A stretch of 64,000 nt of DNA from Clostridiales bacterium (GTDB lineage Bacteria; Bacillota; Clostridia; Saccharofermentanales; Saccharofermentanaceae). The stretch covers positions 62,001 to 126,000 of the forward strand of contig JAFXMZ010000028.1 in assembly GCA_017529925.1 (NCBI GenBank), given 5' to 3'. Made by a program: the position numbers and the translations under genes. The notes beneath the pieces were generated by a model. It did not search any database, was not told where the DNA came from, and saw nothing but the letters and a program-made list of their open reading frames with translations. Shown piece by piece: positions 27,013 to 35,741 of this stretch (its first letter is position 1; each line of letters starts with the position of its first letter).

Positions 27013-27042
27013 ATTTTAACACTGAAAAAACGCCTCGGTCAA
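27013..27042 (-). promoter_or_regulatory. Promoter of the dapA-dapB-yajC-dnaG operon
   Basis: TTGACC (27037-27042), 18-base spacer, TAAAAT (27013-27018). The -35 box lies inside the terminator stem of the preceding methyltransferase gene, and the spacer includes its T tract. Both boxes match consensus at five of six positions. Confidence 0.5.
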
Positions 27043-27058
27043 TTATCCCTGACAGGCG
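27025..27058 (-). terminator. Terminator of the RsmF-like gene
   Basis: An imperfect stem CGCCTGTCA/TGACCGAGGCG with a 8-base loop, followed by six T residues, about 30 bases after the stop on the minus strand. Confidence 0.75.
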
Positions 27059-27086
27059 CACAACTGTTCTCACAGCGTGGATTAGC

Positions 27087-28526
27087 TCACATTATCCTCC
27101 AGGCTTTCGGATAGAGGTTCTTGACCTTTCCGTCAGAGGAAACCTTGCCCAGACCGACCGGAAATACATCTGCTTCGAGAACGATATATCCGTTCCTGAC
27201 CAATGCCGCTTTCTCTTCTTCGGTAAGATCGATAGTCTCACCCTTCAGATATCTCATAAGCCTTTCGTCATCACGTTTAAGAGACACTTTCCTGTCTTCG
27301 CAGATCTCTTCATCTCGAAGTGTCAGCGCAAAGGAATGGGACGGAACAAACAGTCTTTCCGTTGATGTTGTCTTTATCTCTCCGGGATAAAGACCGGTCT
27401 TTACAGTCTTAAGTCCCCTTAGGGCCTGTTCGGGCAGCGGCATAATATGGATATTGCCGTCCCTGACCATAAAGTCCCTGGTATATCTTTCTTTTCGATG
27501 TGAATAGGCATCATCGGTAAGGATATCCTTAAGGAATGACATCATGGCTTCCCTTGACTTACCAAAACCGTAGTTGTCGCTGCGCTTCATCTTATAAGCC
27601 GGGAGCTTCTCTGTCTTATATTCGCGGTCTGTTCCGCTCTCCTTTATGAGATGAACGCAGAAATGACCGTCTCCCCTGTTGACATGCGGCAGGATCCTCA
27701 TCGATCCGTCAGGCATATGTGTAACGCCTTCGATCTCGGGATGAGGAACTATCCTGTATCCCGGGTGACGCTCCATAAAGCTCTTGATCTGGAGCTCATC
27801 CTCACCTTCACAGAATGTGCATGTGGAATATACGAGTTCACCGCCCGTCTTGAGCATTATATCCGCACTGTCGAGTATATCTTTCTGCATGGGTATACAT
27901 GTGTCCGGGCCAAACCTCTCCCAGCTCTTAACGGCATTGGGGTCTCTCCTGAACATGCCTTCACCCGAGCACGGAGCATCTATAAGTATCTTGTCGAAAA
28001 AGCCGTAGAGCTTATCTGCGAGTTTTTCCGGAGTCTCGTTAAGGATTATACAGTTCTCGATCCCCATCCTCTCGATATTGCGGAGAAGCGCTTTTGCTCT
28101 GTTGGCATTGATCTCATTTGCGATAAGAAGTCCTTCACCTTGAAGGTCTTCACCCATCCTTACAGCTTTTCCGCCGGGTGCGGCACAGAGATCAAGGACA
28201 GTATCACCGGGCTTAACATTCATTACTTCACCGGGAAGCATAGCGGAAGGCTCCTGGGGATAGTAGACTCCCGCATGGTAATAGGGATCGTTGCCTGAAG
28301 GCTCGCCGTCCGTATAAAAGCCCGAACTGCACCATGTGACAGGATCTGTCTTCTGTGAAAGGTCGGATAATATCTTCTCATATCCGTCTTCGATTACCTT
28401 GAGACGGTTTATCCTTATGCCTTTCTCACCATCCGTATCAAAGCTCTCGTAGAAACCGTCGAGCGGTATCCCTGCACGGCTGAAAAAGTCTTCAATACTG
28501 TCCTTAAAACCCTGGGGAAGCTTCAT
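27087..28526 (-). CDS. RsmB/NOP family rRNA cytosine methyltransferase
   Basis: Predicted to methylate a cytosine in 16S rRNA with S-adenosylmethionine, RsmF (YebU)-like. 479 residues: the Rossmann domain has VLDLCAAPGGKAVRMGED at about 109-126, the catalytic APCSGEGMFRRDP and the second cysteine in VYSTCTF. A C-terminal PUA-like extension from about 300 is typical of RsmF. It starts 9 bases after the stop of the peptidase gene, with AAGGTGG close to ATG. The exact target position cannot be fixed from sequence. Confidence 0.88.
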   Translation of the reverse strand: MKLPQGFKDSIEDFFSRAGIPLDGFYESFDTDGEKGIRINRLKVIEDGYEKILSDLSQKTDPVTWCSSGFYTDGEPSGNDPYYHAGVYYPQEPSAMLPGEVMNVKPGDTVLDLCAAPGGKAVRMGEDLQGEGLLIANEINANRAKALLRNIERMGIENCIILNETPEKLADKLYGFFDKILIDAPCSGEGMFRRDPNAVKSWERFGPDTCIPMQKDILDSADIMLKTGGELVYSTCTFCEGEDELQIKSFMERHPGYRIVPHPEIEGVTHMPDGSMRILPHVNRGDGHFCVHLIKESGTDREYKTEKLPAYKMKRSDNYGFGKSREAMMSFLKDILTDDAYSHRKERYTRDFMVRDGNIHIMPLPEQALRGLKTVKTGLYPGEIKTTSTERLFVPSHSFALTLRDEEICEDRKVSLKRDDERLMRYLKGETIDLTEEEKAALVRNGYIVLEADVFPVGLGKVSSDGKVKNLYPKAWRIM

Positions 28527-28535
28527 TCTGCCACC

Positions 28536-30245
28536 TTAGAGTTCCAGGAACCTGCAGACACTGAATGCAAGTCTCTTTATGACATCGACATCGAAAGGCG
28601 ACTCGAGCCCCGCCATCCTCAATATACCGAGGAAAGTGTCGGTACCGCCGCATTCGCAGAGTTTATTGTACTTTATAAGTGCGGACTTCTGATCGGTCAG
28701 GGACTCATCCCAGAGCTGAAGTGCGCAGATATGAGCAAGACAGTAATCGATATAGTAAAAAGGCGTGGTAAAGATATGATCCTTCTTCATCCAGGCACCT
28801 CCGCCCGAATGAAAAGGATGATCCTCATCATATACAATATAAGGCTGGTATTTAAGCTCAAGCTCTTTCCAGACGAGATGACGCTGTTCAGGCGTCAGAT
28901 CAGGCCTGTCATAGATTATGTGCTGGAACTCGTCTACCATGCATCCGTAAGGCAGGAACAGCAGAGCCTGCGTCATATGAAGCTGTCTGTACTGATCGGC
29001 CTTATCCCCGTAGAACATCTCCATATAAGGGTAAGACAGGAACTCCATCGAAGTTGAATGGATCTCACACGTCTCCAGTGTTGGAGACAGACATTCAACA
29101 AACGGTGACACCTCCGCACTCTTTATCGCTGCATATGCATGACCGCCTTCATGAACGATCGTCGCGACATCATCTGCCGTTCCGTTGCCGTTCATAAGGA
29201 TAAAAGGTATCGAATAGTCCTCGAGATACATGCAGTATCCGCCTGTCGACTTATTCGGCCTCGAAAGAAGATCTGTAAAACCATGCTCGGACAATACATC
29301 GAAGAAACTCGGATCAACATCGAATATCTTCTCGAAAAAGTTGCCCGCTACTCTCTCATATCCCTCTCCGGGCACATTGGGAACGGGATTCCCTTTTCGA
29401 AAGAGCGCAGGAAGATCGTAGAACATCAGCTCGTCAACTCCAAGCCTTTCCTTCTGGAGCTTCCTGATCTGAACCGTGATCGGAACGATATAGCGGACTA
29501 CGGCATCCCTGAACCGCTCAACGTCCTCCCTCGTATAGTCATAGCGCTCCATCCTCTTATAACCGAGTTCCGTAAATGAGCTGTAACCAAGCTTTTGCGC
29601 GGCCTCAGTCCTAACCTTTACGAGCTCGTCATAGATCCTGTCGAACTCCTCCTTCTTCGATGAATAATAGTCATCAAGGGCTTTATGAGCCTCTTTCCTG
29701 ACCTTGCGGTCAGTTGACTCGAGATAAGGAGACAAAAGGCTAAGGTTCAGTTCCTTACCCATAAAAGGTATTGAAGCTTCAGACTGTATCTGCGAATAAT
29801 CATTCTCAAGGGACGATTCCTTAACGAGCTCGTCAATTATCTCCTTTGATACTGTCTCCTTCTGATTTACGGCCTTACGGAAGATCATATCTCCGTACTT
29901 CTCCCTGATCTCATCAGCACAGGGACAGTTCAGGATGCTCGTGAGAACGAGCGATGACAGTTCAGATACATTTGCAAAAGCCTCATCGAAAAACTCGAGT
30001 TCATTCGTATAGAACTCATTTGAAGTATCAAGATCATGAAGGATGTTGCAAAGGGCATACATCGTATCAAACCTGCTTATATATTTCTCATACTCAAGGA
30101 TCGTATCCATCGTGATGGTCAGATCCTGGGCTGTCATGAGCTTGAGCCTCAAAGACCTTACGAATTCTTCAAACTCTTTGATATCAGGGCGTTCATACTC
30201 GATATCCCTGAAGTTAGGCATCGTGGAAAGACTGACTTCGCTCAT
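28536..30245 (-). CDS. M3 family oligoendopeptidase
   Basis: Cytoplasmic zinc metallopeptidase of 569 residues that likely degrades small peptides. The zinc motif HEGGH appears in IVHEGGHAYA, with a conserved downstream glutamate region (PTLETCEIHSTSMEF). The length fits PepF/oligoendopeptidase F relatives. It follows argS by 2 bases, and GAGAGG precedes ATG, so argS, this gene and the RsmF-like gene form one operon. Confidence 0.92.
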   Translation of the reverse strand: MSEVSLSTMPNFRDIEYERPDIKEFEEFVRSLRLKLMTAQDLTITMDTILEYEKYISRFDTMYALCNILHDLDTSNEFYTNELEFFDEAFANVSELSSLVLTSILNCPCADEIREKYGDMIFRKAVNQKETVSKEIIDELVKESSLENDYSQIQSEASIPFMGKELNLSLLSPYLESTDRKVRKEAHKALDDYYSSKKEEFDRIYDELVKVRTEAAQKLGYSSFTELGYKRMERYDYTREDVERFRDAVVRYIVPITVQIRKLQKERLGVDELMFYDLPALFRKGNPVPNVPGEGYERVAGNFFEKIFDVDPSFFDVLSEHGFTDLLSRPNKSTGGYCMYLEDYSIPFILMNGNGTADDVATIVHEGGHAYAAIKSAEVSPFVECLSPTLETCEIHSTSMEFLSYPYMEMFYGDKADQYRQLHMTQALLFLPYGCMVDEFQHIIYDRPDLTPEQRHLVWKELELKYQPYIVYDEDHPFHSGGGAWMKKDHIFTTPFYYIDYCLAHICALQLWDESLTDQKSALIKYNKLCECGGTDTFLGILRMAGLESPFDVDVIKRLAFSVCRFLEL

Positions 30246-30247
30246 GC

Positions 30248-31975
30248 TTACATCCTCTCAACTACATCGATACCGAGAAGGTCGAGTCCCTCGGAAATGA
30301 TATCGCAGACAGCCTCGCAGAGGAGGAGTCTCGCCTTCTTAAGGTCCTCATCCTCAAGGTTGATGATCCTTGAATTGTTATAGAATCTGTTGAAATTCCT
30401 CGCGATAAGACTGATCTGCCTTGAGATCATGAAAGGCTCATTAGACGCTGCGGCCTTATTAACGCTTCCGGGGAAATCGGCAATACTCTTGATAAGAGCA
30501 TATTCCTCTTCTGATGTAAGGAGTGAAGCCTTTTCCTTATCGGTACTGTAGTCGATACCGTTCTCAGCAGCCTTACGCAGGATCGATCTCGTCCTTGCAT
30601 AAGTATAGATGAGATAAGGAGCCGTATCTCCTTCAAAGTCGAGCATCTCTTCCCATGAGAAGACGATATCACGCTCTCTTCCGGATTTGACATAAGTATA
30701 GATGACAGCTCCGATACCTACCTTCTCGGCGATATCGTCGATCTCTTCCTCGGTCATATCGGTGCCTCTTGTCTTCGCATTCTCAACGATGACCTCTCTT
30801 GTCTTGGCGACAGCCTCATTGAGAAGATCTTCAAGAAGTACGATATTTCCGTCTCTTGTCGAGAATTTCATATTCTTGAACTTAACGAGACCGAAACCTA
30901 CATGCTCACAGTTATCGGCACATTCATAGCCGGCCTTCTTAAGGACAGAGAATACCTGTCTGAAGTGAAGTGCCTGGGGAATACCGACGACATATATATT
31001 CTTATCGAAGTTATATGTCTCTTTCCTGTAGAGCACAGCCGCAATGTCTCTTGAAGCGTAGATCGTAGTTCCGTCGCTCTTAAGAATAATGCACGGAGGA
31101 AGGTCATATTCGTCGAGCATGACGACCTGTGCCCCCTGGCTCTCGGTAAGAAGTCCTTTCTCCCTGAGCATATCAACGACAGCAGGGATCTTGTCAGAAT
31201 AGAAAGACTCTCCGTTATAGTTATCAAATTCAACATGAAGCCTCTTATAGAGCTTCTCGAAAACAACAAGGCTCATATCGCGGAATCTCTTCCAGAGAGC
31301 AACCTCCTCAGGACATCCGTCCTCGAGTTTCTTGAAGTTCTCCCTCGCACTCTCAGTAAGCGAAGGATCGTTCTTCTCTTCTTCATGGAACTTCACGTAG
31401 ATCCTCAGGAGCTCCGTTATCGGGTCCTCATTCAGCTTATCCTCGTCACCCCAAAGCCTGAAAGCTGTTATGAGCTTACCGAACTGGGTGCCGTAATCGC
31501 CGAGATGGTTCATCCTGATAACGTTATATCCGAGCTTCTTATAGATCCTCGAGAGAGAATTGCCGAGGATAGTGGTGAATGCATGGCCGACATGGAAAGG
31601 CTTCGCGATATTGGGCGAAGAGAATTCGACAATGACATTCTTTCCGCTGCCTTCATCAGAAGATGAATAGCCGTCTCCGGAGGAAAGCACGTCTTTGATC
31701 GTCTGGGATGCAAGATGTGATCTGTCTATGAAGAAGTTGACATAAGGTCCGACGTTCTTAGCTTCAAATACGGAATCCTTCAAAGATTCATCTGCCGCAA
31801 TATCTGCCGCGATCATCGGGGGTGCCTTCCTCAGAGTCTTGGCAAGTACAAAACACGGGAATGCAAAATCTCCCATATCGAGCTGAGGGGGTATCTCCAG
31901 GAGCTTAAATGTCTCCTCCTCGGAAAGCCCCGTGATCTTTGACAATCTGACTGCTATTTCCTTTTTATGATCCAT
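30248..31975 (-). CDS. argS: Arginyl-tRNA synthetase
   Basis: Charges tRNA-Arg. 575 residues: class I enzyme with the HIGH motif as FHVGH at about residue 126, within SSPNIAKPFHVGHAF. In place of KMSKS, MKFSTRDGNIV is present, the normal variant of ArgRS. The C-terminal DALR anticodon-binding domain (ISLIARNFNRFYNNSRI) is complete. ACGAGG stands before ATG. It is divergent from mraY across an 85-base gap. No T-box leader fits in that gap. Confidence 0.96.
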   Translation of the reverse strand: MDHKKEIAVRLSKITGLSEEETFKLLEIPPQLDMGDFAFPCFVLAKTLRKAPPMIAADIAADESLKDSVFEAKNVGPYVNFFIDRSHLASQTIKDVLSSGDGYSSSDEGSGKNVIVEFSSPNIAKPFHVGHAFTTILGNSLSRIYKKLGYNVIRMNHLGDYGTQFGKLITAFRLWGDEDKLNEDPITELLRIYVKFHEEEKNDPSLTESARENFKKLEDGCPEEVALWKRFRDMSLVVFEKLYKRLHVEFDNYNGESFYSDKIPAVVDMLREKGLLTESQGAQVVMLDEYDLPPCIILKSDGTTIYASRDIAAVLYRKETYNFDKNIYVVGIPQALHFRQVFSVLKKAGYECADNCEHVGFGLVKFKNMKFSTRDGNIVLLEDLLNEAVAKTREVIVENAKTRGTDMTEEEIDDIAEKVGIGAVIYTYVKSGRERDIVFSWEEMLDFEGDTAPYLIYTYARTRSILRKAAENGIDYSTDKEKASLLTSEEEYALIKSIADFPGSVNKAAASNEPFMISRQISLIARNFNRFYNNSRIINLEDEDLKKARLLLCEAVCDIISEGLDLLGIDVVERM

Positions 31976-32061
31976 ACATTATGCCTCGTTTCATATTTTA
32001 ACTTAATGATTATAATATAAATTGTAGTACAATAATAGAAATCTTTTCAGGTGTTTATATT
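31976..32061. promoter_or_regulatory. Divergent promoter region, argS and mraY-like gene
   Basis: Very AT-rich 85-base gap between divergent genes. It has a plus-strand TATAAT near 32011-32016 and other overlapping AT hexamers on both strands. No pair with a good -35 box can be selected with certainty, so only the region is called. Confidence 0.35.
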
Positions 32062-33024
32062 ATGAATGAAGTTACGAGAATAGTCTTATCTGTATCACTG
32101 GGTTTTATACTGACATTTCTTTGCATGAAGTTCCTTCCTTTGGGCGGGAAGCTCCTCGGGCATGACAGAGGCCGTCTGTACGCACCCGGAAGTGAAGTCA
32201 ATATAGGAAAACCGACCGGAGTCGGTATCTATTTTGTCATCATATTCGTTCTCGTTTCACTTATCTTCGGTTTTACCGGAGCAGGTCTGATCTATGCAAT
32301 GATATTCGTACTCTTTTCGATGCTGTTCGGATATCTCGACGACAGGGCCAGGAATCCCTGGGGCGAGTATATCAAGGGCGGTCTTGATTTTATCGTAGCT
32401 GCAGGAGGTGCAGTATTCTATGTTATATCATTTGACACGGATGTCACGATCGGGATTACGGGATATTCCTTTGAGATATCTGCTCCGATCTATATGCTCC
32501 TTGCAATACTCCTCATAACAACATCTATAAATGCGACTAATGCTACGGACGGCGTCGACGGACTGTCAGGCACAGTAACAGTCCTGACCCTTACTGCATT
32601 TATGCTGACATCTGCCATAAACGGCACTCTCGATATATATAAAGCCGTTCCGGGACTTGCCATGATCTCATGTCTTCTTGCATATCTGATCTTTAACTTC
32701 AACCCTAGCAAAGTCCTCATGGGAGACGCAGGATCAAGAGCTATCGGGTATTTTATAGCATTCTATTCGATGTACCTTAAGCTTCCTTTTGCATATCTGA
32801 TCCTCGGTCTTCCCTTCCTTCTCGACGGAGGACTCTCTATCGTGAAGATCACCATCGGAAGACTGACACACAAGAAGATAATCATCCTGAAGAATCTTAC
32901 GACGCCCGTACATGACCATCTGAAGAAACGTATGGGATTCTCAGTTAAAAAGACATGGGCGACGATAAGTCTCGCCGCCCTTGCCGTTGATGTCATTTAT
33001 CTTGTACTCGTGCTTATATTCTGA
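32062..33024 (+). CDS. mraY: MraY-type phospho-N-acetylmuramoyl-pentapeptide transferase
   Basis: Membrane enzyme that attaches the pentapeptide precursor to undecaprenyl phosphate, forming lipid I of peptidoglycan synthesis. 320 residues with about ten helices. The family motifs are present: FGYLDDR, NATNATDGVDGL, GDAGSRAIGY and the cytoplasmic TPVHDHLKKRMG histidine loop. It stands alone, away from the usual mur cluster, so a second copy elsewhere or a related polyprenyl-phosphate sugar transferase is possible, although the HDH motif favours MraY. AGGTG lies 9 bases before ATG. Confidence 0.82.
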   Translation: MNEVTRIVLSVSLGFILTFLCMKFLPLGGKLLGHDRGRLYAPGSEVNIGKPTGVGIYFVIIFVLVSLIFGFTGAGLIYAMIFVLFSMLFGYLDDRARNPWGEYIKGGLDFIVAAGGAVFYVISFDTDVTIGITGYSFEISAPIYMLLAILLITTSINATNATDGVDGLSGTVTVLTLTAFMLTSAINGTLDIYKAVPGLAMISCLLAYLIFNFNPSKVLMGDAGSRAIGYFIAFYSMYLKLPFAYLILGLPFLLDGGLSIVKITIGRLTHKKIIILKNLTTPVHDHLKKRMGFSVKKTWATISLAALAVDVIYLVLVLIF

Positions 33025-33034
33025 TCAAGATCAG
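33021..33034. other. Palindrome shared by two convergent stops
   Basis: CTGATCAAGATCAG, with 6-bp arms and a two-base loop, contains the stop of the mraY-like gene (33022-33024) and, on the other strand, the stop of the coiled-coil gene (33031-33033). No T tract follows on either side, so it may be a weak bidirectional end. Confidence 0.35.
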
Positions 33035-33912
33035 AGGAATTCCGAGAAATCATCCATAGTCTGACTGTCTGAAGCGATACTGCCGATATCCTTCTTCTCA
33101 GGTTCGGTCTCAGTCTTTACTTCAGTTTCAGCCTTTTCTTCGCTCTTCGATTCGGAAGGCTTTCCATCCTGCTCTTTAACAGGAGCCTCAGCTGCCTTCT
33201 TAAGGGCTTCCTTTTGAGCCTGCTCCTTCATGGCAGCTTCTCTCTTTGCCTTTACCCATGCCTTATAGTCATCATCATTGCGGGCTGAAGTATCAGAAGT
33301 CTTCTTTTCTTCTTTCTTCCCGGTCTGCTGATCGGGAGCTTTCACTTCTGTATCGGCCTTATCCTTAGGCTCATCCTGAGGCTTTACGTCGGTATCGGTC
33401 TTAACATCAGCATTTGCCTTAGCCTCTTCTTCGGCCTTTGCAGCTTTTTTTGCAAGTGTCTCCTGGAGGGATTTCTGCTGCATGAGCCTTCTTTCCTCAC
33501 GGGCCTTCATCTTGGCTTCTTCCTCTGCCTTTGCCTTAGCCTGCTCTTCCTGGAGTTTCTCTATCTCTTTTCTTCTCTCTTCGCTCATCTCGCTCTTTGC
33601 AGCCTTTGCAAGATCGGAAAGAGATCCGGGTTCAACGACCTGGCTCTTGATAGCCTCCATGCGCTTACGGCTCTCGGCCTGTGTGCGTTCTTCCTCATCA
33701 GCGACCTTCTGACCGAGTTCCTGAAGCTTCGCGATATCACCGCTCGTAGGTGCAGCTGCTGCAGGCGCACTATGCCTGGCGGCTTTCTTAGGATCGAGCT
33801 CGATACCCTCAACACCGGGGGATGAAAAATCGGATGCGGCATTCAATATCTGATCAAGATCAGGTATCTGTACTCCGGGTAATATCTCATATTTCTTCTC
33901 TTCTCTGTTCAT
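33031..33912 (-). CDS. Charged coiled-coil protein of the kinase/PP2C operon
   Basis: Unrecognised protein of 293 residues from ATG 33912. The earlier ATG at 33927 contains the GGAGG site used for 33912, and its ATG overlaps the PP2C stop, so it is not chosen. An N-terminal short segment MNREEKKYEILPGVQIPDL is distinctive. The middle is glutamate/lysine/alanine-rich with heptads, a likely long coiled coil (about 75-165), and then a disordered lysine/aspartate/glutamate stretch. The C-terminus ends SQTMDDFSEFL. It could be a scaffold or substrate of the kinase and phosphatase encoded upstream. Function is inferred only from context. Confidence 0.62.
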   Translation of the reverse strand: MNREEKKYEILPGVQIPDLDQILNAASDFSSPGVEGIELDPKKAARHSAPAAAAPTSGDIAKLQELGQKVADEEERTQAESRKRMEAIKSQVVEPGSLSDLAKAAKSEMSEERRKEIEKLQEEQAKAKAEEEAKMKAREERRLMQQKSLQETLAKKAAKAEEEAKANADVKTDTDVKPQDEPKDKADTEVKAPDQQTGKKEEKKTSDTSARNDDDYKAWVKAKREAAMKEQAQKEALKKAAEAPVKEQDGKPSESKSEEKAETEVKTETEPEKKDIGSIASDSQTMDDFSEFL

Positions 33913-33926
33913 AAAACCTCCGGCCA

Positions 33927-35003
33927 TCAGAAGAAGAATATCTTCAACAACAATAATATTATCGCAACTGTCTCGACTGCGACAAGTATATACATAAGAA
34001 ACGACTGTCTTTTTGCACTCTCGCTTATGTTTTCCATCTTCGAAGCTGTAACTTCCGCAGCCTCGTCCGTCTCATTGGTCCTCGACTTGGAATCCTCAGT
34101 CTCAGCGGGCGAAGCGACCGCCTTGGCCTGGATCATGATATTCCTTGCCTTCTTAACGAGAGGCGCAAGTTCTGCCTGCAGATCCTTGAAAGACTTATCG
34201 GTCCTTGGAAAGGCTTCGGCAGATGAAGGGAATACAGACGTATCGGGAGCCTTGGTATCAGAAAACAGCATCACTCCGAAAGAGGAATCATCACTGTTGT
34301 TGCTGGCTCCGACTATATATTTCTCGACGATCGACGTGATCTCCTTCTCACTCTCTTCCCTTCCGTTCTGAAGAGTCTCTGCCATTCTGGCGACAACAGG
34401 CTTTACAAGACCGGAATTCTCATCATAGACACTGTCCTGTACTCCGTCTGTCATAAGAGTTACGGCGTGAACATCATCAGTCGTAGTCTTTATAATCCTT
34501 AAGTAATCTCCCGCATGAGCTGCAGTGACAAAATAAGTCTTTCCCGCATTATCATTCTGAGGCATCGTCAAGGGGCTGATACCGGATGAAGATACCTTCG
34601 CTATAAGTCCGTCTCCTATATGCCCGATGATCATCCTTCTGTCCTTAACGGCACAGAAAAGAAGAGTACATGAAAGCCTCTCGATCGAATCGAGCTTATG
34701 CTCAACGAGAAGGTCAGCAAACCTGATATGTACAGCTGCGATGATAAGGCTCCTTACGGCTGCCTCGCGGTTCTCGTTATAGATAACGTCAAAATTATCG
34801 CAAAGAAGATCCGCAATGGCATTTACAGCGCATTCCGATCCGTATCTTGCATGTGTATACTGCTTGGAGCCTGCACCGTCTGCGATCGCAACGACGTGAA
34901 CGCCGTTCCTCTCAAGAGCTAAAGAACTGTCTTCACAGGGAACACCTCTCTGGCGGTGTTTCTGTCCCATCAATGTAACTGCTGCAACTTTTATATCTGA
35001 CAT
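33927..35003 (-). CDS. PP2C-type protein phosphatase with C-terminal membrane anchor
   Basis: Predicted Mg/Mn-dependent serine/threonine phosphatase of 358 residues. Metal-binding aspartates lie in CEDSS (Asp25), ADGAGS (Asp42), TDGVQDS (Asp186) and NNSDDSSF (Asp238/239), the normal PP2C set. After about residue 245 a linker leads to a hydrophobic segment at about 334-357, so the enzyme is probably tail-anchored with its catalytic part inside the cell. It sits 4 bases after the von Willebrand A gene. It likely reverses the operon kinase. It is TerY-P-like rather than PrkC/Stp pair-like. Confidence 0.88.
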   Translation of the reverse strand: MSDIKVAAVTLMGQKHRQRGVPCEDSSLALERNGVHVVAIADGAGSKQYTHARYGSECAVNAIADLLCDNFDVIYNENREAAVRSLIIAAVHIRFADLLVEHKLDSIERLSCTLLFCAVKDRRMIIGHIGDGLIAKVSSSGISPLTMPQNDNAGKTYFVTAAHAGDYLRIIKTTTDDVHAVTLMTDGVQDSVYDENSGLVKPVVARMAETLQNGREESEKEITSIVEKYIVGASNNSDDSSFGVMLFSDTKAPDTSVFPSSAEAFPRTDKSFKDLQAELAPLVKKARNIMIQAKAVASPAETEDSKSRTNETDEAAEVTASKMENISESAKRQSFLMYILVAVETVAIILLLLKIFFF

Positions 35004-35006
35004 CTG

Positions 35007-35726
35007 TTACTCTTCCATGAACTTAAAGAAATCATCTACATCCACCGACTCACCTTCAGGTTCTGTAGATATGTTATAGAGTGCATCGTCACTCATTCCG
35101 GAGGAAACTACGGAAGAACTCGAAGAACCGAGGAACTCAAAGAGCTTGCCGAAATCTCCGGAAGAAACGGATATCGGCTCTTCCCTCTTCTTAGAAAGTC
35201 TCCTCAGGATATCGAAGTCAACACTGTTTCCTACACCGATATTAAAGATAACGAGCTTGTCATCACTCTCGAGCTCATTGCAGGCCTTTATGGCAAGTTC
35301 CATGTTAGCCATAGCATTAGGACCCTGGGGAGCACCATCAGTTATTACTACGAGCCACGGCTGATAATACTTGATACCCATTTCCTTATAGCCTTCCTTA
35401 CGGGCATTCAGGAGCTCGAGCGAAGTAAGGATACCTTCACCTATAGGAGTGAGAGTCGTGGAAGCTGAGATCTCGGGAAGTCCGTCCCTGATCTTTCCGA
35501 AAGGCATTACGATATCGACTTTGGAGCCGAATGTTACGATAGCGACATCAGTGGCGCTCTTTGTATCATCATTAGCCTTGATAGAGGCGATAAAGTTCTG
35601 AAGGCCCATATTGAGCTGCTTTATCGGATTACCTATCATCGATCCGGATGTATCGAGACAAAAACAGATAGGAAGTCTCCTTTTGGTACTGCTTCCGAAA
35701 TCCGATGCATTAAAACTCTCTGCCAT
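35007..35726 (-). CDS. von Willebrand factor A domain protein (TerY-like)
   Basis: A 239-residue single vWA domain. The metal-ion-dependent adhesion site is complete: DTSGS at 25-29, a threonine in STTLTPIG, and the aspartate of ITDGAPQG. Length and layout match TerY-type proteins. A short acidic C-terminal tail (EGESVDVDDFFKFMEE) resembles that of the coiled-coil protein and may bind a partner. GGAGG is 9 bases before ATG. It lies between the kinase and phosphatase genes, so it probably links them in a complex. Confidence 0.9.
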   Translation of the reverse strand: MAESFNASDFGSSTKRRLPICFCLDTSGSMIGNPIKQLNMGLQNFIASIKANDDTKSATDVAIVTFGSKVDIVMPFGKIRDGLPEISASTTLTPIGEGILTSLELLNARKEGYKEMGIKYYQPWLVVITDGAPQGPNAMANMELAIKACNELESDDKLVIFNIGVGNSVDFDILRRLSKKREEPISVSSGDFGKLFEFLGSSSSSVVSSGMSDDALYNISTEPEGESVDVDDFFKFMEE

Positions 35727-35741
35727 TTGTATTACCTCCGT

